Assembly: GCF_001522545.3 (NCBI RefSeq)
Contig: NC_031770.1
Location: forward strand, 94,860,075-94,924,074
Source of the DNA: Parus major
Lineage: Eukaryota; Chordata; Aves; Passeriformes; Paridae
Direction: 5' to 3'
DNA length: 64,000 nucleotides
A model generated the notes under the pieces. That model was not told the origin of the DNA and searched no databases. It saw only the letters and a program-made list of their open reading frames with translations. Below are positions 1-11,935 of the stretch, one piece after another. Every line of letters begins with the position of its first letter. The first letter of the stretch is position 1. Both the position numbers and the translations under genes were made by a program.

Positions 1-1309
1 AAACTGGACTCACTCTTACATTTGTAGTTGTTTACATAGAATGTGATTCCTGTTGCCTTTAAATTTGATCTATGAAACTGGCAAAGTTTCTTCTAATTGC
101 AGTAAAAGAACATGTGAATCTATGCTTTTTTTCAGATGCTTAGTTAAAAGGCATCCTGAAAGCAGATTTGTGGGAACACCCTCCTGGTCTGGTTAGTCAC
201 TGCTATATATACAGATGGATTATTCACAGCTAGAAGTATGATCTGGACCAAGCTTATTGTTCAAAATTAATTCAGAGTACTGAAGGTAGAAGAGCAGTGT
301 TCATTGTTATGTTGCTATGCACAGTGGGCCTGAACAGGTACCAAGGGACTAAAAGAACCTGCATCAGAGTTATGGCCCAGGGAGATGCTCTGTTTTCACT
401 CCTAAGATTTTAATTCTTCTCTTGTCACCACCACTATTTGAACATGTTTGTGGCTTACTTTTGTTTCTATCTTGTATTCAGATCTTTCACAACCTTTTCT
501 TCCTTTTATTTTTCAGTTCAGTTTGAAACAACAGGTACCAAAGTTCTACCTGTGTAAACTCTAACCTTGAGGCATTGCCTCATGCTGTGTGTCATGGACA
601 GCACTAGAGGCTCTATGTTAGCTTCAGGTTTCCAGGTATTACTAAAATCAGAAAAATAAAATAGACTGTTCTAGTTAAGGCAGGCACACCATCCAACTTT
701 GAGTACTTCTCCTCAGTGCCCAGACTGGGACGTTAATCCCTCTGACCCTTCCATGCAGCCACTGGAGACAGGTGCTTTTACCACGCTAATTTTAGAGATC
801 CCAGCATTCTGCCCTAAAGTGCTCTTTAGAGAAACTTGTTCATCTAATCTGTCTATTAGCATGTCCAGCCAACAAGCTGACATCAGTCACTGAACTTAAG
901 ACCCAGGAGGAAGCTACCAAACAAATCATGCAAGGTTTTGCTTCCCTTACAGCTAAGATTTTGACACAAAGAAAAACATCAAGGAGATGGAAATGATACA
1001 AGATCTTACCACTGTTGCACTACCTAATTCCAGTCTTGTGTTTCACCTCAAAGGAAACATCAATGGCATAGAAAGTCTGCTTGTTCCCTTAGTAAACCTA
1101 CATTGAAGCTCTTTCATAATTAAAAATACTACTGAGGTGAAAAACCTGAGATCCAACTCTCCTTTAACTTCTATATAATATTTTAGCAGTTGAACAACAT
1201 TTCATCCCCTGAATCTATCTGAAAATGTGAAAGGATCTGTTTATTTCAGTTGAAGCTTAATGTACTACCTGTAGATGGGTTTTCACTGTCACAAAGATAA
1301 AATTACAAA

Positions 1310-1425
1310 AATAAATAAAAACTAACAACAACAAAAATCCCCAAACACACAAAAACCCCAGTAAAAACAAAAACAACAACAAAACAAAAGCAAACAAAAA
1401 AAAAAAATCCCCAAAAACCCCACCC
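1310..1425. repeat. A-rich low-complexity tract
   Basis: The stretch is nearly all A and C on the plus strand, with runs of A broken by CCCC and CAACAA. The opposite strand gives an apparent 144-codon ORF (1303-1737) whose C-terminal end is poly-Phe/Val. It is low complexity and I do not count it as a gene. Confidence 0.8.
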
Positions 1426-1780
1426 TGAATTCCAGAGACTACAAGACATTTCAGAAGAAACAGAATTCTGGAGTGCTCTGACTACATCTAGTGGAAGCAA
1501 ATGAATTTTATTCCTAATAATGAGCTGGTCTGATATCGTGAATGAAAAGGTCTTAACCTCATTAAAATGCTCTGTAGGTCTAAACGGAATTGAGTTAGGC
1601 ATCAGCTGAGATATGCAATTCCCTGAACACATAAAATTTTTAAGACAGTCTGATTTCCTTGGAAAAAAATGTTTGAGGGTCTTTCCAACCCATATAGCAA
1701 AATGGAAAAAGAGGAAAATTCCTTCAAATTCTTTCAAAAAGGTAAAATTAGTAGGTGTTGGTTGTAAATAAATTGTACTG

Positions 1781-1827
1781 CTCTTCTAGAAAATTTTAGA
1801 TAAATTCTTCTAGAAATTTTAGATAAA
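1781..1827. repeat. Two-copy tandem duplication, ~23-24 bp
   Basis: The unit TTCTTCTAGAAATTTTAGAT plus AAA occurs twice head to tail (1781-1804 and 1805-1827), differing by the first base and one A. It is a recent local duplication within the MYT1L intron. Confidence 0.85.
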
Positions 1828-3819
1828 TGTACATTGTAAATCTCAACGAAGAACTCTGTGTTTTTACATTAAATAGGACATATATTGGTTAAATATATTT
1901 TGATTAGTGGTTTGGCAATCATGGTGACAAGAAAACATAAAAGCCCAACAAATTTTTTAGTAGAAAAAAAAGGAATTTTTGATGTATTTCCAATTTTTAT
2001 TCTTATCGCATCTGCCCAAAATTTCATTTAATTAACAGCTCTGAGATTCAGTCTGTTCGTGTACTGACATACCAGAATCATGTCAAGAAAGCAAAATACG
2101 GAATTAACATCTCAAAACTGCATGTAATCTTTCCAAACCTCACATTTATTGCTTCCTCTTTCCCCAAAAGGGTGACCTTACACAGACACTAACCCTAACA
2201 CAAAAGTAGAGCAATTCAGAAGAATAGGCAGAATTTTTCAAGCTAAAGAGTTTCTTTCTGTATTAAAACTGTATTTCTGTTTTAAAACTTTTGCTTTTGA
2301 TATCTGCACAGAAATTCCATGAAATCTAAAGAAACCGAGGTAGCTACAATCTTTTAACTAGAAAGGACATTATAATCATATCACTTAACTGTAGACAGGT
2401 CATGACATTTCTTGGGGAAAAGAAGGATTTAGTGTCATTCTTTAATTACTTGTGAGGCTTGTATTTCCATAAAGAAAACAAACAAAAGAAAACCATGGTT
2501 TGAAATGAGAAGTCACAAGTGAATTTAAAAATAATGTTTTTGGATACTTTTCCTAAATCAGTGTTCCAAACTAAACCGAAGCTCTAACCAAAAACTTCCA
2601 ATAGCCACAAAAATGTTTCGGGTCTCATGAGTGAAGATTAAGACAATAAATGTGAATAATTATTTTATGGTTTATACTGTTTAAAAGTAATTCAAAGTAA
2701 TTCTAATATCACTGTTCTTGATTAATTTTGAGTGTTTTCTGGATTAGTCCCTAAGCTTTATTCACTGATAAGAAAAAGGCATATGAGTGGACTGAGTGGC
2801 CACAGTATCTTTTCCTATTTCAAATAAACGCCTTAACCCCAAATGTGTAATTTCAATTTAATCCCCAAACCCCATATTGCCCATTTAATGTAGTAATCAG
2901 ATTTGGCGTGAAATATGTACTCTTATAAACACCACAAGTATTTTATAAGCTGAAAAATCAAGAATGAAAAAATATCTTTAGAGTTTCAGGATAATTTAAC
3001 ACTGGTTTGAACATTTCCCTCAATTCAGAAAAGCAATGGCCTAAACTTCAGCCATTTTATCTCCTACAATGGGTTGCTGTATAAAATAAGTCAAATGAAA
3101 TGCACAGCAATGAGAGAAAATGTATTCTAGAGCTGTTAAATTTTCAAAATATTGCATAAAAAAATTCATGGAAAAATGATTCAGGAAAGGAGTGGTGCTT
3201 GTAAAGATGTGCAACACTACTGAATGTTGACCTTACAGAAATTTAAAGACTGAGGTCTAAATTAATTTGAAGCACATGCAGTATTTGTACTATATGCTAC
3301 CTTGTATATTATTAACCATAAAAAAGCTGGATTTTTTTTTAAAGGAGATGTCTCCACATTTCACAGTCTAGAAACTGAAGTAAAGGTATTTATAATACAG
3401 TATAACATTTGACACTTGAAATCTTATTATTGTTGACTTGCCTTAAGCTTTGACCTTTGAATTTAACCTGATCATTGAACTTAAAATGCTCAGAAGCTCT
3501 TTTTCATTCAGTTACAAAACACATTAAATAATATGAATACAAGTGCCAATAGATAAGTGAGGACAAATCTTAATTTGCAACACATAAGCAAGAGAACTGT
3601 ATGCAAAAATTGGGAGAAGATTGAAAATGAGAGCAAGTCTCCTCAGCAAAAATGTGAGCTAAGTTTTGTGACATTCAGAAAGAAAAAATAACCCTGCCTC
3701 TAAATGGCTTCTAGAATATCAAACTGCTAATTTTTATCATTGTTTGGTTTATCAAGGTCATGCCAGATAACTTGTTTACCAAATCTCTTCACTAAATTAT
3801 GAAAAATTACAGATATTAC

Positions 3820-3882
3820 CTTCTGTGTCTTGCATATTTGCCACTAACATGACCACTGCCATCACAGCCAGGCGTTGGACAG
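3820..3882 (-). CDS. MYT1L: MYT1L third coding exon (first CCHHC finger, 5' part)
   Basis: This 63-nt exon completes Ser30 and encodes [20 protein letters not shown] (residues 31-50), ending with two bases of codon 51. It supplies the Cys-x4-Cys-x4-His-x7-His part of the first CCHHC finger of the MYT1 family (Cys31, Cys36, His41, His49). The final zinc-binding Cys must come from the next exon, which I could not find between 1 and 3819, so it lies left of the window. The acceptor reads TTTTGCAG (3890-3883) and the donor GTAATA (3819-3814). In this family these fingers bind AAGTT-type sites. Translating the exon in its open but wrong frame gives an apparent longer ORF (3797-4048), which is a shadow. 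Confidence 0.96.
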
Positions 3883-4186
3883 CTGCAAAAGAGAGAATTA
3901 ATATATAGGTGCTGGTGTGCTGCAGAAACATTATGCTAAAAGCAGGCAGACAGTAGGTATTACAGAGATGGAGGGCAACAAAGACAGAAAGAGAAATCAA
4001 ACAACTGAAGGGAAAAAAAAAAAAAGAGGGGATGCTTTTTATTAGCAAGTCTCGAGGGAATTAATTTCATCAGTGCAGCAGGGCATGAGCAAACCACCAA
4101 TGAACTTGAAAGTGCATTATACCCATTAAAAGGCACGAATTTTCTAAATTGCTAATGGGGATACATTTTACACTCAGAGCACTAAC

Positions 4187-4220
4187 CTGAACAGCTCTTG
4201 TATGGCTGGTTCCACGGGAA
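4187..4220 (-). CDS. MYT1L: MYT1L second coding exon (34 nt)
   Basis: This very short exon completes codon 19 and encodes VPVEPAIQELF (residues 19-29), plus two bases of codon 30. It is an acidic linker between the basic start and the first zinc finger. The minus strand shows CTCTGCAG immediately before it (4221-4228) and GTTAGT immediately after (4186-4181). Its 34-nt length is not a multiple of three, so skipping it would shift the frame before the first finger. It is joined to the exon at 4402 by a 181-nt intron and to the exon at 3882 by a 304-nt intron (3883-4186). I saw no other gene in either intron. The reading frame and peptide agree with MYT1L on both sides, which makes a chance match very unlikely. 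Confidence 0.95.
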
Positions 4221-4401
4221 CTGCAGAGAGATGGAAAACATATAAAAATTTATCATCTATTACAAGTACCCCTCTTCTACAGAAAATTACCAGAAAGGTT
4301 GTGTAAAAGCAGGGTCAGAATGAATCGTGCAAAGAGATTCTGGAGGATGAAGGTCACCCTGAGCAGGGGCCTTGAGTGATTTACTGAAGCAAGAGACATA
4401 C

Positions 4402-4456
4402 CTCGAACACCTTTGGAGCGTGTGCGATGGCGCTTCTCGTCTGCATCCACCTCCAT
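4402..4456 (-). CDS. MYT1L: MYT1L first coding exon (initiator ATG)
   Basis: MYT1L is a neuronal CCHHC zinc-finger transcription factor that acts in the nucleus, largely by repressing non-neuronal genes. This 55-nt exon encodes residues 1-18 (MEVDADEKRHRTRSKGVR) plus the first base of codon 19. On the minus strand it follows a pyrimidine-rich tract with a CTAAT branch-like site ending in CAG. The ATG is the first base of the exon (4456-4454). A GTATGT donor follows at 4401. The basic, Lys/Arg-rich start matches the MYT1L N-terminus as I remember it and differs from the paralogues MYT1 and ST18. The frame stays open 32 codons upstream of the ATG, so a longer exon without the 4457 acceptor is possible but less likely. 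A 181-nt intron separates it from the next exon. Basis: splice sites and peptide are seen; the gene name rests on recalled family sequence. Confidence 0.95.
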
Positions 4457-7400
4457 CTGGGAATAGATTAGCAGGCAGTCAATGTTCTTATCCTGCATGC
4501 ACAGACTATCAATGCACAGACTGATACAGTCTCTCACACGATTTATTGACACAATTTTAATTCCATTTTATCCTGTAAGGGAAAGTTCTCCTTACAGGGG
4601 ATTTTTAGGATCTTCGTGTTTATTTAAAAACAGAAAATGCAGTTATTTCTGCTTTAAACCAATCAGTTTCTGTGCTCTGCTTTCATAGCAAATTGTGTGC
4701 AACTAAGTGCTGGTTCCTCTTTTCAAGGAGATACTTCTGACATAAACACTTCATTACTTCCATATATTCCAAAACAAGGATTCAATACATTTCTATACCA
4801 TTCAAAAGTAAAATCATGGAGTCACACATCACAGGTTGTTTTTAACTAAACCCTTTACAGTGGGAAAGAGAGGAAGGAATGATGACTGAAAAGGAGATGA
4901 AGATTCATCATTAGACCTTCAAATATTTCATGTTATTTAATATGGCATTACAATCTTTGCCAGTATATTTCATTGTTTAGTTGTATTTTCATGTTTCAGG
5001 AGTGGGCTCACTTGCTACACAAGTAGATCTTTATCTTCATTTTACAAACCGCTTGCCTATCCACTGTACCTTTTGTGCAGTAATAAATATATAAATATCT
5101 TATATATTTACCAGATAGGGGCAAGGCTGCAGATTAGATATTGGAAAGTATCACAAACACTGATCTATAGTAGTTAATGTAGGGCCACATTATTTCTTCT
5201 CATTTTACATGCACAATTGTCACCAGACTTTAAAAGGTAAGCTAAATAGGATAGCTGGAGTTCAGGATTTTGTTTGACAGAAGCAAATTGTACTGAACTA
5301 TGTTGAGAGACTGAGTCAGGGAAAATATATGCAGTAGCTGTATCACCAGCTCCTCTGGCTGTAGAAGAACAAGATGGCAAGATGGATCTACAGTGCTTCT
5401 TCATACATAGTGATGATACTGTAAAGGTCAGGAAGCACAGAAATAGACCATGGAGCTCTAGTTCCCCCAGGGGGAAAAAAAAATCAATCACCCCCTTTAT
5501 AGCAATATCCCTGGATTGATATCTGGCAAGAATGTCTTATATCTCATACAAAAACATGGAAAAGGGTCCAAGTGAGTTGCAGGTAACCCTTTAATCACCT
5601 AACTTTCTTTGGTCAGTACCTTAACACAAATGATTTGGGAAGTAATTAGGAAAGAAGAAATCAAGGAACATTTTTACAGAAGTCCTTCAACACATAACAG
5701 CATGAAGAAATAATCACCTCAACAAAAGGTGATAGGGATTTGGTAAAAAGAAAATGTCACTCTCACAAGACTCTGAGCTACTGATATAGTTCTGTTTCTT
5801 GTCAGTCATCATCTGATTCCTGGTGGTGTGCTATATTCCACACTAAAGGGATTATTTAAAATAGACTGATATTATGAAATCTAATAAGAGCACCAGCCTC
5901 TCTTAGGGGGCTTCAGGTCAGTCTTCTGCATAACTTTGAGTGGGTTTCATTTTAAAATTAAGACACCTATATTTAGCTGTGTGCAGATACATTCGGAGCA
6001 TAAGCTTCCATCTTCATCAACCAATCATGCTATATGAGATCCTTCAAGGTATTCCATCAAACCTTCAACTACCAGTCCAGAAAAGTATGGAAGGGTACAG
6101 ATAGATCCTTTGTTGTATCTAGTAAACCTGTTCAGAAGTTTCAGGTATCCTCTGGCATTAGAAATGGCACTAACTGTCTATGCTTAGACAACTGAATTTA
6201 CCCATAGGTTAATGCAGCCACCAGAGCTTGAGGACCAACTCCTCTGATCAGCTATATGATGTTACTTCAGGCTGGACAAAATCAGCCTCTAGGCACCTCT
6301 GTGTCTACTGTCTAACTCTCCATCAACTATTGCATGAGACACTTGGCATGCCTGTAGATACCTCCTATAGGCACCCAAACCGAATCTTCAACCCACCCAC
6401 AAGTATCTACCCTACAACTTGAGCTCACATCCTAGCCAGCTTCTTAGGTCCAATGACTTGAGAGTCATTTGAAGTTTTTAAAGCTGCCATATCAAAACAC
6501 ATAACAGCATCTCAGAAATATACGTTACTAGATGATGATATTCTTTCCTTCTGCTAATAAGAAAACAGTGCACTGTATTATTCTATATCTCTTGAAGCTG
6601 TAAGGACTTGACAGGAGACCAGAAGTGAAGTTACTTGACTTTTGGACTAGTATGTTTTTAAAATGTTTGAAAAACATTGGCTTCATTTGTTAATACTGAA
6701 AAACCTGATGAAAGAACTATTACGATCTTAACCTGGAAATGCTGCCCCAGTTATTATGACAGTGTGTTTAAATATATAAGGGACAAACTACAAAACAAAG
6801 ATTACCTGTCTTTCTAAACCAAAGTAAGCACTTCAAGAACACTGAGGGTAGTATAGTGCACTTTTAACTACACTGGCAATCACAGAAGAAATCACTAAGC
6901 TGGAAAAGCTCCTTTAAGATCCATACAATACATATCCAGAAGCAGGTCAAAGAAATAAAAACATTATAAAAGCTGCTGGCACACAATACTCTTTTAAATT
7001 TTGTTGTGTACCCTATATAGTCTGCTGCTTCCACAGCCAAGAACAAACTGACTTGCCATTATCTGTGACCTAGATGTCCTTTCATATACAGTAATGTGAT
7101 CTAGGATGCTCTAGGACACATCAAATGATGACAGGTGCCAACATTTAGTCAATAGAATTTTGCTGTACCTTGATATTTGTATGCTTGCTCACAGATCTTT
7201 ATCAATCGTATCAAAAATTCAGCCTTCATTCCTTCATGGATTACATTTTGGATGCTGGGAGCAAGCAACTTCCTGAAATTCTAGCAAGATTTACATTGGT
7301 TCTTCAGAAGTAAAGCCACCTGGTAGCCTACCATTGCAGTCCTCAGTGGCACCCCTGGCACTTTCATGGTCAGGAACAGAATTCTGCTACTGAGACCATC

Positions 7401-7759
7401 AATCTCACACCAACACAGACTTTCTCATCACTTTCACATGCAGAAAAAGGAAATGTGGATGTTGGTCTCACAAGGAGTTCACCATAGTAGTTCTAGTTTA
7501 CTCGTAACCTCTAAATTACAGTTCTGTAGCTCAGCTCTTACTTAGCCTCTGTTCCAGGAAAGAACATGTGGTGGACATGGAGGATAGGCTGGCTAGAGTT
7601 AGTCTTAGCCTGGCACATCATATTATGTATCAAAGCATAGAGAAAGGCATCAGGAGTAGGAAGAGTAGAAAATTTTGACCTTCCTTCAAAGAGAAACTCT
7701 GGAAATAAAAATTGAAAGGTCTAAGCTGATTAGAGAGTGTAGTACTTCTACAAGAAAAA
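4457..7759. other. Non-coding DNA, presumed MYT1L 5' intron
   Basis: It lies directly 5' of the first coding exon and carries its acceptor site. I see no conserved exon, recognised transposon or RNA gene. Short ORFs here (for example 5174-5491 minus) have no recognisable domain. Confidence 0.6.
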
Positions 7760-8108
7760 GCTGAAATAATTTGGTTTGCTAAGCCTGGAGAAGAGAAGGC
7801 TTCAGGGTGACCTAATTGTGACCTTCCAGTACCTGAACAGAGCCATCAAGGAAGATGGAGAGGGACTTTTTACAAGGGCATGTAGTGACAGGCTAAGAGA
7901 GGTAGTGACAGGCTCAGAGCAGGTTTAGATTTGGTATCAGGAAGGTATTCTGTGAAGGTGATGAGAAACTGTAAAGAAGAGGCTGCCCAGAGAAGTTGTG
8001 TATTCCCATCCCCAGTGTTCAAGGCCAGGTTGGATGGAGCTCTGAGCAACCTGGTCTAGTGGTACATTCCCTGCAAAGTCAGGGGCCATTCTGTGATTCT
8101 ATGATTCT
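7760..8108 (+). mobile_element. CR1 LINE fragment (3' end)
   Basis: This is the 3' part of a chicken-repeat-1 non-LTR retrotransposon. It contains the usual blocks in order: AAGCCTGGAGAAGAGAAGGC, GTGACCTTCCAGTACCTGAA, GGCTGCCCAGAGAAGTTGTG, GGCCAGGTTGGATGGAGCTC and the terminal TGATTCTATGATTCT. That tail marks a true CR1 3' end; the 5' side is truncated, as is typical. The ~18-bp motif GTAGTGACAGGCTAAGAG is duplicated at about 7885-7917. No coding capacity is left. Confidence 0.93.
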
Positions 8109-9334
8109 CAATTCTCAGGAGGAAAAGATAAAAGAGGTTTAGATAGAAATTAAATCTGTAAATTAGAATTTAAAATAATCAAATTATTGGATGTGCTTTA
8201 CTTAGGATAATGAGCAGAGAGAAGTAGATCTAGAAATTCTGTACCACCATTATACACATTCGTGTTACTGAAGATTTAGAGAAACAAGACATGAATAGTT
8301 ATAGTGTTCTAACAAATAAACCACAACATGCTATACTAAGTACAGATTTTCTGAGTAAAACCAAAAAGAATGTCTGTGTGGTCACCTGCGTGCAGGAAAT
8401 ACAACTTGCTACATCTTACTGTACAGAATCATATACCAGTAACTACTACACATACAAAAATGCAAGCTGCTTTTAAATTGTCAGCATTTGAAACCTGGAA
8501 ATAATAATGAGACAAACTGAGAAGACAATCTTATAACATAAAATGACTACAATTAAAAGCAGCTGAAATAATTTCATTAAATGCTAAAAACAGAAAAGGC
8601 ACATAGCCATAAGAGAAGAATTCATTAATAAAAGTGATTTGATTATTATTATTATTTGAAAATGTAGTAATAGTAATCAACTTTTTTTTTTTTTAAAGAG
8701 CTATTTGTCACTATTCATCATTTTAAAATCAAAACCTCAGACAACATTTACCCCCCAAAATAAACATAGGCTAATAGGTCTTCAATACATTACTGTTACT
8801 TGGGGAATGAGGGAGAACTGAATAAAATATTCTGAAAAAATGTTACTTGTAACTTTTAAAATTAACCTTTACTAATTCTTGAGGGGATGGTGTGGCTCAC
8901 TAAGTTAATGTTCCTGATGCTGACCCTTAGTAATGTCATATAAAAGCAATATGGGATACAAGATGATGACATAATTAGCACCAATCAACACTTCATCATG
9001 GAAAATCTGTAATTAAAAACACTTGATACTGCTCTTTGAGAATATTCTAAAAGTTGTCAGTAAAGGTAGCCTAGTCAGGATATCATATCCTTAGACACCT
9101 TTCAAACATTTTGCCTTCTCTTATTGAGCATTCAGACAATATAATAAGCGCTTCATAAAATCAGCATATATATCAGAGTTAGCAAGTATTTCTCCAGAAA
9201 ATATTCTATATTAAAATATCTTCCAGAAAAAATATTTTGTATAAAAATTATTTTTATACAAAACTAATTGTAAAAATGAAAAAATATATACTTAACAAGA
9301 GCATTTCTAATATAATTCTACAGGAATACATTTT
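8109..9334. other. Non-coding DNA, AT-rich
   Basis: Nothing gene-like is recognised. It holds a short ATT run (8644-8657) and a T run (8682-8693). Confidence 0.6.
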
Positions 9335-9690
9335 AGCCTTACAATATTCAGTATCTTCACCAGTACTCTGGAAGATTATATGATACTGAAATATGCAGAT
9401 AATAGAGAAATTAATGGAATGATAAACTATGCTGGAGACAGGCCAATTACATACACTGGCCTGCATCATTTGGCAGATTTGATCCATCTGAATAACATGC
9501 TGGTTCCAAGCTCCTGTATGTAGGAACAACACTTATGGGCCATGCTTGAGAGACAGAAGATCACAATCTGCCAGGCAGTAACAGTGAAGTGGATCTGGAC
9601 AACCAGATGAGTCTGACCAACTTCTGTGCTGCTGCAGCTGAAGAGCAGAATGTGATCTATAGCTGCACAACCTTTAGGGTTGCATTAATT
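9335..9690 (+). mobile_element. Possible degraded CR1-clade LINE fragment (RT region)
   Basis: One frame reads loosely like the CR1 reverse transcriptase from the catalytic FADDTKLGG block. I see Leu-Glu-Asp, then Tyr-Ala-Asp-Asn, then Asp-Leu-Ile-His-Leu at about the expected spacing. The copy is heavily mutated and I place the boundaries only roughly. The match is weak and could be chance. Confidence 0.4.
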
Positions 9691-10364
9691 TTCCACAAAA
9701 CCACTGAATTATTCAGATATGGTCAGTAGCTTCTAAGAACAGAAAGCAAGTTTTCAACAGGACCTTACCTGTAGACTTGCTGGATACCCTGTTGAAGTCT
9801 TCAGGTTTTTAAAGTATTTAAGGCTTTGAGTCTCACCACAGAACTACCTGAGCTCCTTAAAGTTTTACAACCAGCACCACTCTCCCAATCTGTAGACACA
9901 TTCATATATCTACCATATGCACTTTCTCAGGGCTGCCAGCTGTAAATGATCAAGAAATTTAGGCTCCTTTCCAGGACAAATTGAGATTTTTTGCTCCCTT
10001 GTGGGGAAGTAATTCACCACTTTCTTCCCTTGAAGGCAGGTACTCCTGAAAATGATCCTTCCTGGTAAAATTCTGAAGGTATCTGAATTTCTAGTTAGAA
10101 GCATGGTGACTGCAAGGTTCAGTCCCAAGTTCCTAAGTTTCCAGGTCAGCAAACATTTTCTTAGTGAATTATTATGGTTTCTTTCTAGCCATGAGGTAAC
10201 AAAAGTCTAGAAAGCCACAAAAAAATAAAGACTTTAGATCTGGACTTCCAAAGCTCTTCTTTCTTAATTTTTTTCTTGCATTTTTTCAAATCAAAAAATT
10301 GGATTCTGAAATGCTCTTAAAAGATGTCCAGTGTTTACTGAGGCAGAGCATTCACTGTCTATAC
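9691..10364. other. Non-coding DNA
   Basis: No feature recognised. Confidence 0.5.
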
Positions 10365-10868
10365 TGTAGAAAGTTGTGGGCTCCTCAGGACGAGATGGAC
10401 ATGGAACCCCTGGAGAGTGTCCAGAAGCAGGCAACAAAAATGATTAAGGGACTGTAACATCTCTCTTACACAAGAAGGCTGAAAGAGATGAGCCAGCTCA
10501 GCCTCCAGAAGAGGTGACTGAGGGGACCTCATCAATGTCTGTCGGTATCTGAAAGGAGGCAGTCAGAGGATGCTTCCAGGCTCTTCTCAGTGGTGCCAAG
10601 CAATAGGACAAGAGGCAACAGTCAGAAACTGATGCACAGGAAGTTTCACCTGAACATGAGGAAGAACTTCTTTACTGTGCAGGTGACTGAGCACTGGAAC
10701 AGTTTGTCCAGAGAGGCTGTGGATGGAGTCTGCCTCACTGAAGATATTCAAGAACCATCTGGACACAATTCTGTGCCATGTGCTCTATGATGACCCTGGT
10801 TGAGCAGTGAGGTTGGACCAGATGTCCCACTGTGGTCCCTTCTAACTTGTCTCATTCTGTGATTCTGT
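10365..10868 (+). mobile_element. CR1 LINE fragment (ORF2 C-terminus and 3' end)
   Basis: The sequence matches the last ~500 bp of CR1. It runs from the GTGGGCTCCTCAGGACGAGA block, through AGGACAAGAGGCAACAGTCA and CTGAACATGAGGAAGAACTT, to GAGGTTGGACCAGATGTCCC and the tail CATTCTGTGATTCTGTAG. Part of the ORF2 C-terminus is still open (10590-10790), containing an Asn-Met-Arg-Lys-Asn-Phe-Phe-type block, but there is no complete domain. It is a dead, 5'-truncated copy. Confidence 0.95.
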
Positions 10869-11839
10869 AGATGATCATTTGTGACCTCAAAAATCTACGG
10901 GAATTACTATTAAATACTAGAATTACTGCGTAATTGTTATTGTCAATCAAGAATATTGTTTAAAATTATTAGAAATCCTGCTTTTCCTAATCAGTTATAA
11001 TAGACATACTCATAATGTGATAAAAGTAAAATGTTTGAAGAAAACAATATGACTTCATGAAAATGTAATGAGTTTATTATATTAAAACATTGTAGTTTAA
11101 AATTTATCTCCACATGACTCAAGTTACTCAGTAAAGGCAGATTTTCAACCCCTATGATGCAAGATTCAAATTTCTGCAGGTAAGATTTCTTTATTATTTT
11201 TATAGCCAAATTTTTCTCAGCATCTCTTTTTATAACTTAAAGAAAATGTTATTTCATCTGTGTGAAAGTCAAATGAAAAATTCAAAGATTTTTTTTTTTT
11301 AATCTAGTGTATCAAGGAATGAAACAAAATATGTAAAATGTATTTCTCACATTTAAAATGCTCTTATATCCATAATCAAAGAAATAAGACCTGGAAAATG
11401 ATGAGTAGTTTATGAAAGCAATGTATCCCATACTATATAAGTACTTTGTGGAGTCTTTCTAAAAAACTGCAAACTTACCTCCTATTGTTCTCCTCGGAAA
11501 ATACTAGGCAAATCCAAATTGTAACATAACCTCTTTTCAAGCATGTCTGTGTATTCTAAAATAAGTTAATTTCTAAAGTATGACTCCTGGTAATCTGAAT
11601 GTGTTTTTAAAGACTGGAGATATATTTTGTGAGACATTGTTTAAACCACCTGGTAAATGAGACATTTATCAATTACTTCAATGGGCCTCAAATATCTCTG
11701 TTGTGTAAGACTATCAGTTTTAGCAGGTCCTCCTCTCCCCTAAGTACTGACCAAACCTGAATTAATAAAAGTATCTGAACCTTAATTTGTGCCTTACTGA
11801 TCATAATTTTATAAATTAGTTGCATTCTAGGATAAAATG
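10869..11839. other. Non-coding DNA, AT-rich
   Basis: No feature recognised. Confidence 0.5.
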
Positions 11840-11935
11840 TGTGTACTTGTGGATGAAGGGAAGATAGTTGATGGCATTCAGCTCAATTTTAACAAGGCTT
11901 TTGAAGGCTTTTGACAGAGTATTTTTGTGTCTCAT
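11840..11935 (+). mobile_element. Small CR1-clade LINE fragment (RT motif A region)
   Basis: The segment translates, with one frame break, to a degraded version of the CR1 reverse transcriptase block Val-Asp-Glu-Gly-Lys...Leu-Asp-Phe-Ser-Lys-Ala-Phe-Asp. Visible here are VDEGKIVDGIQLNFNKAFEG followed by a stop. The catalytic Asp is replaced by Asn. Only about 90 bp are recognisable. Confidence 0.55.

Larger units (their letters stand above)
1..3819 (-). other. MYT1L: MYT1L intron (partial)
   Basis: This is the 5' part of the intron that follows the exon at 3820; it runs off the left end of the window. I searched the minus strand for the next finger half (Tyr-Gly-Cys-Pro-Leu-Ala type) and did not find it. 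The stretch holds an A-rich low-complexity tract (1310-1425) and a short tandem duplication (1781-1827). I recognise no transposon. Confidence 0.8.

Noticed and set aside
1303..1737. 144-codon minus-strand ORF, one of the longest in the window
   Set aside because: Its C-terminal half is translated from the A/C-rich low-complexity tract and is almost all Phe, Val and Cys.
3797..4048. 83-codon minus-strand ORF with hydrophobic stretches
   Set aside because: It reads the MYT1L finger exon in the wrong frame and runs through the intron; the spliced frame encodes the zinc finger.
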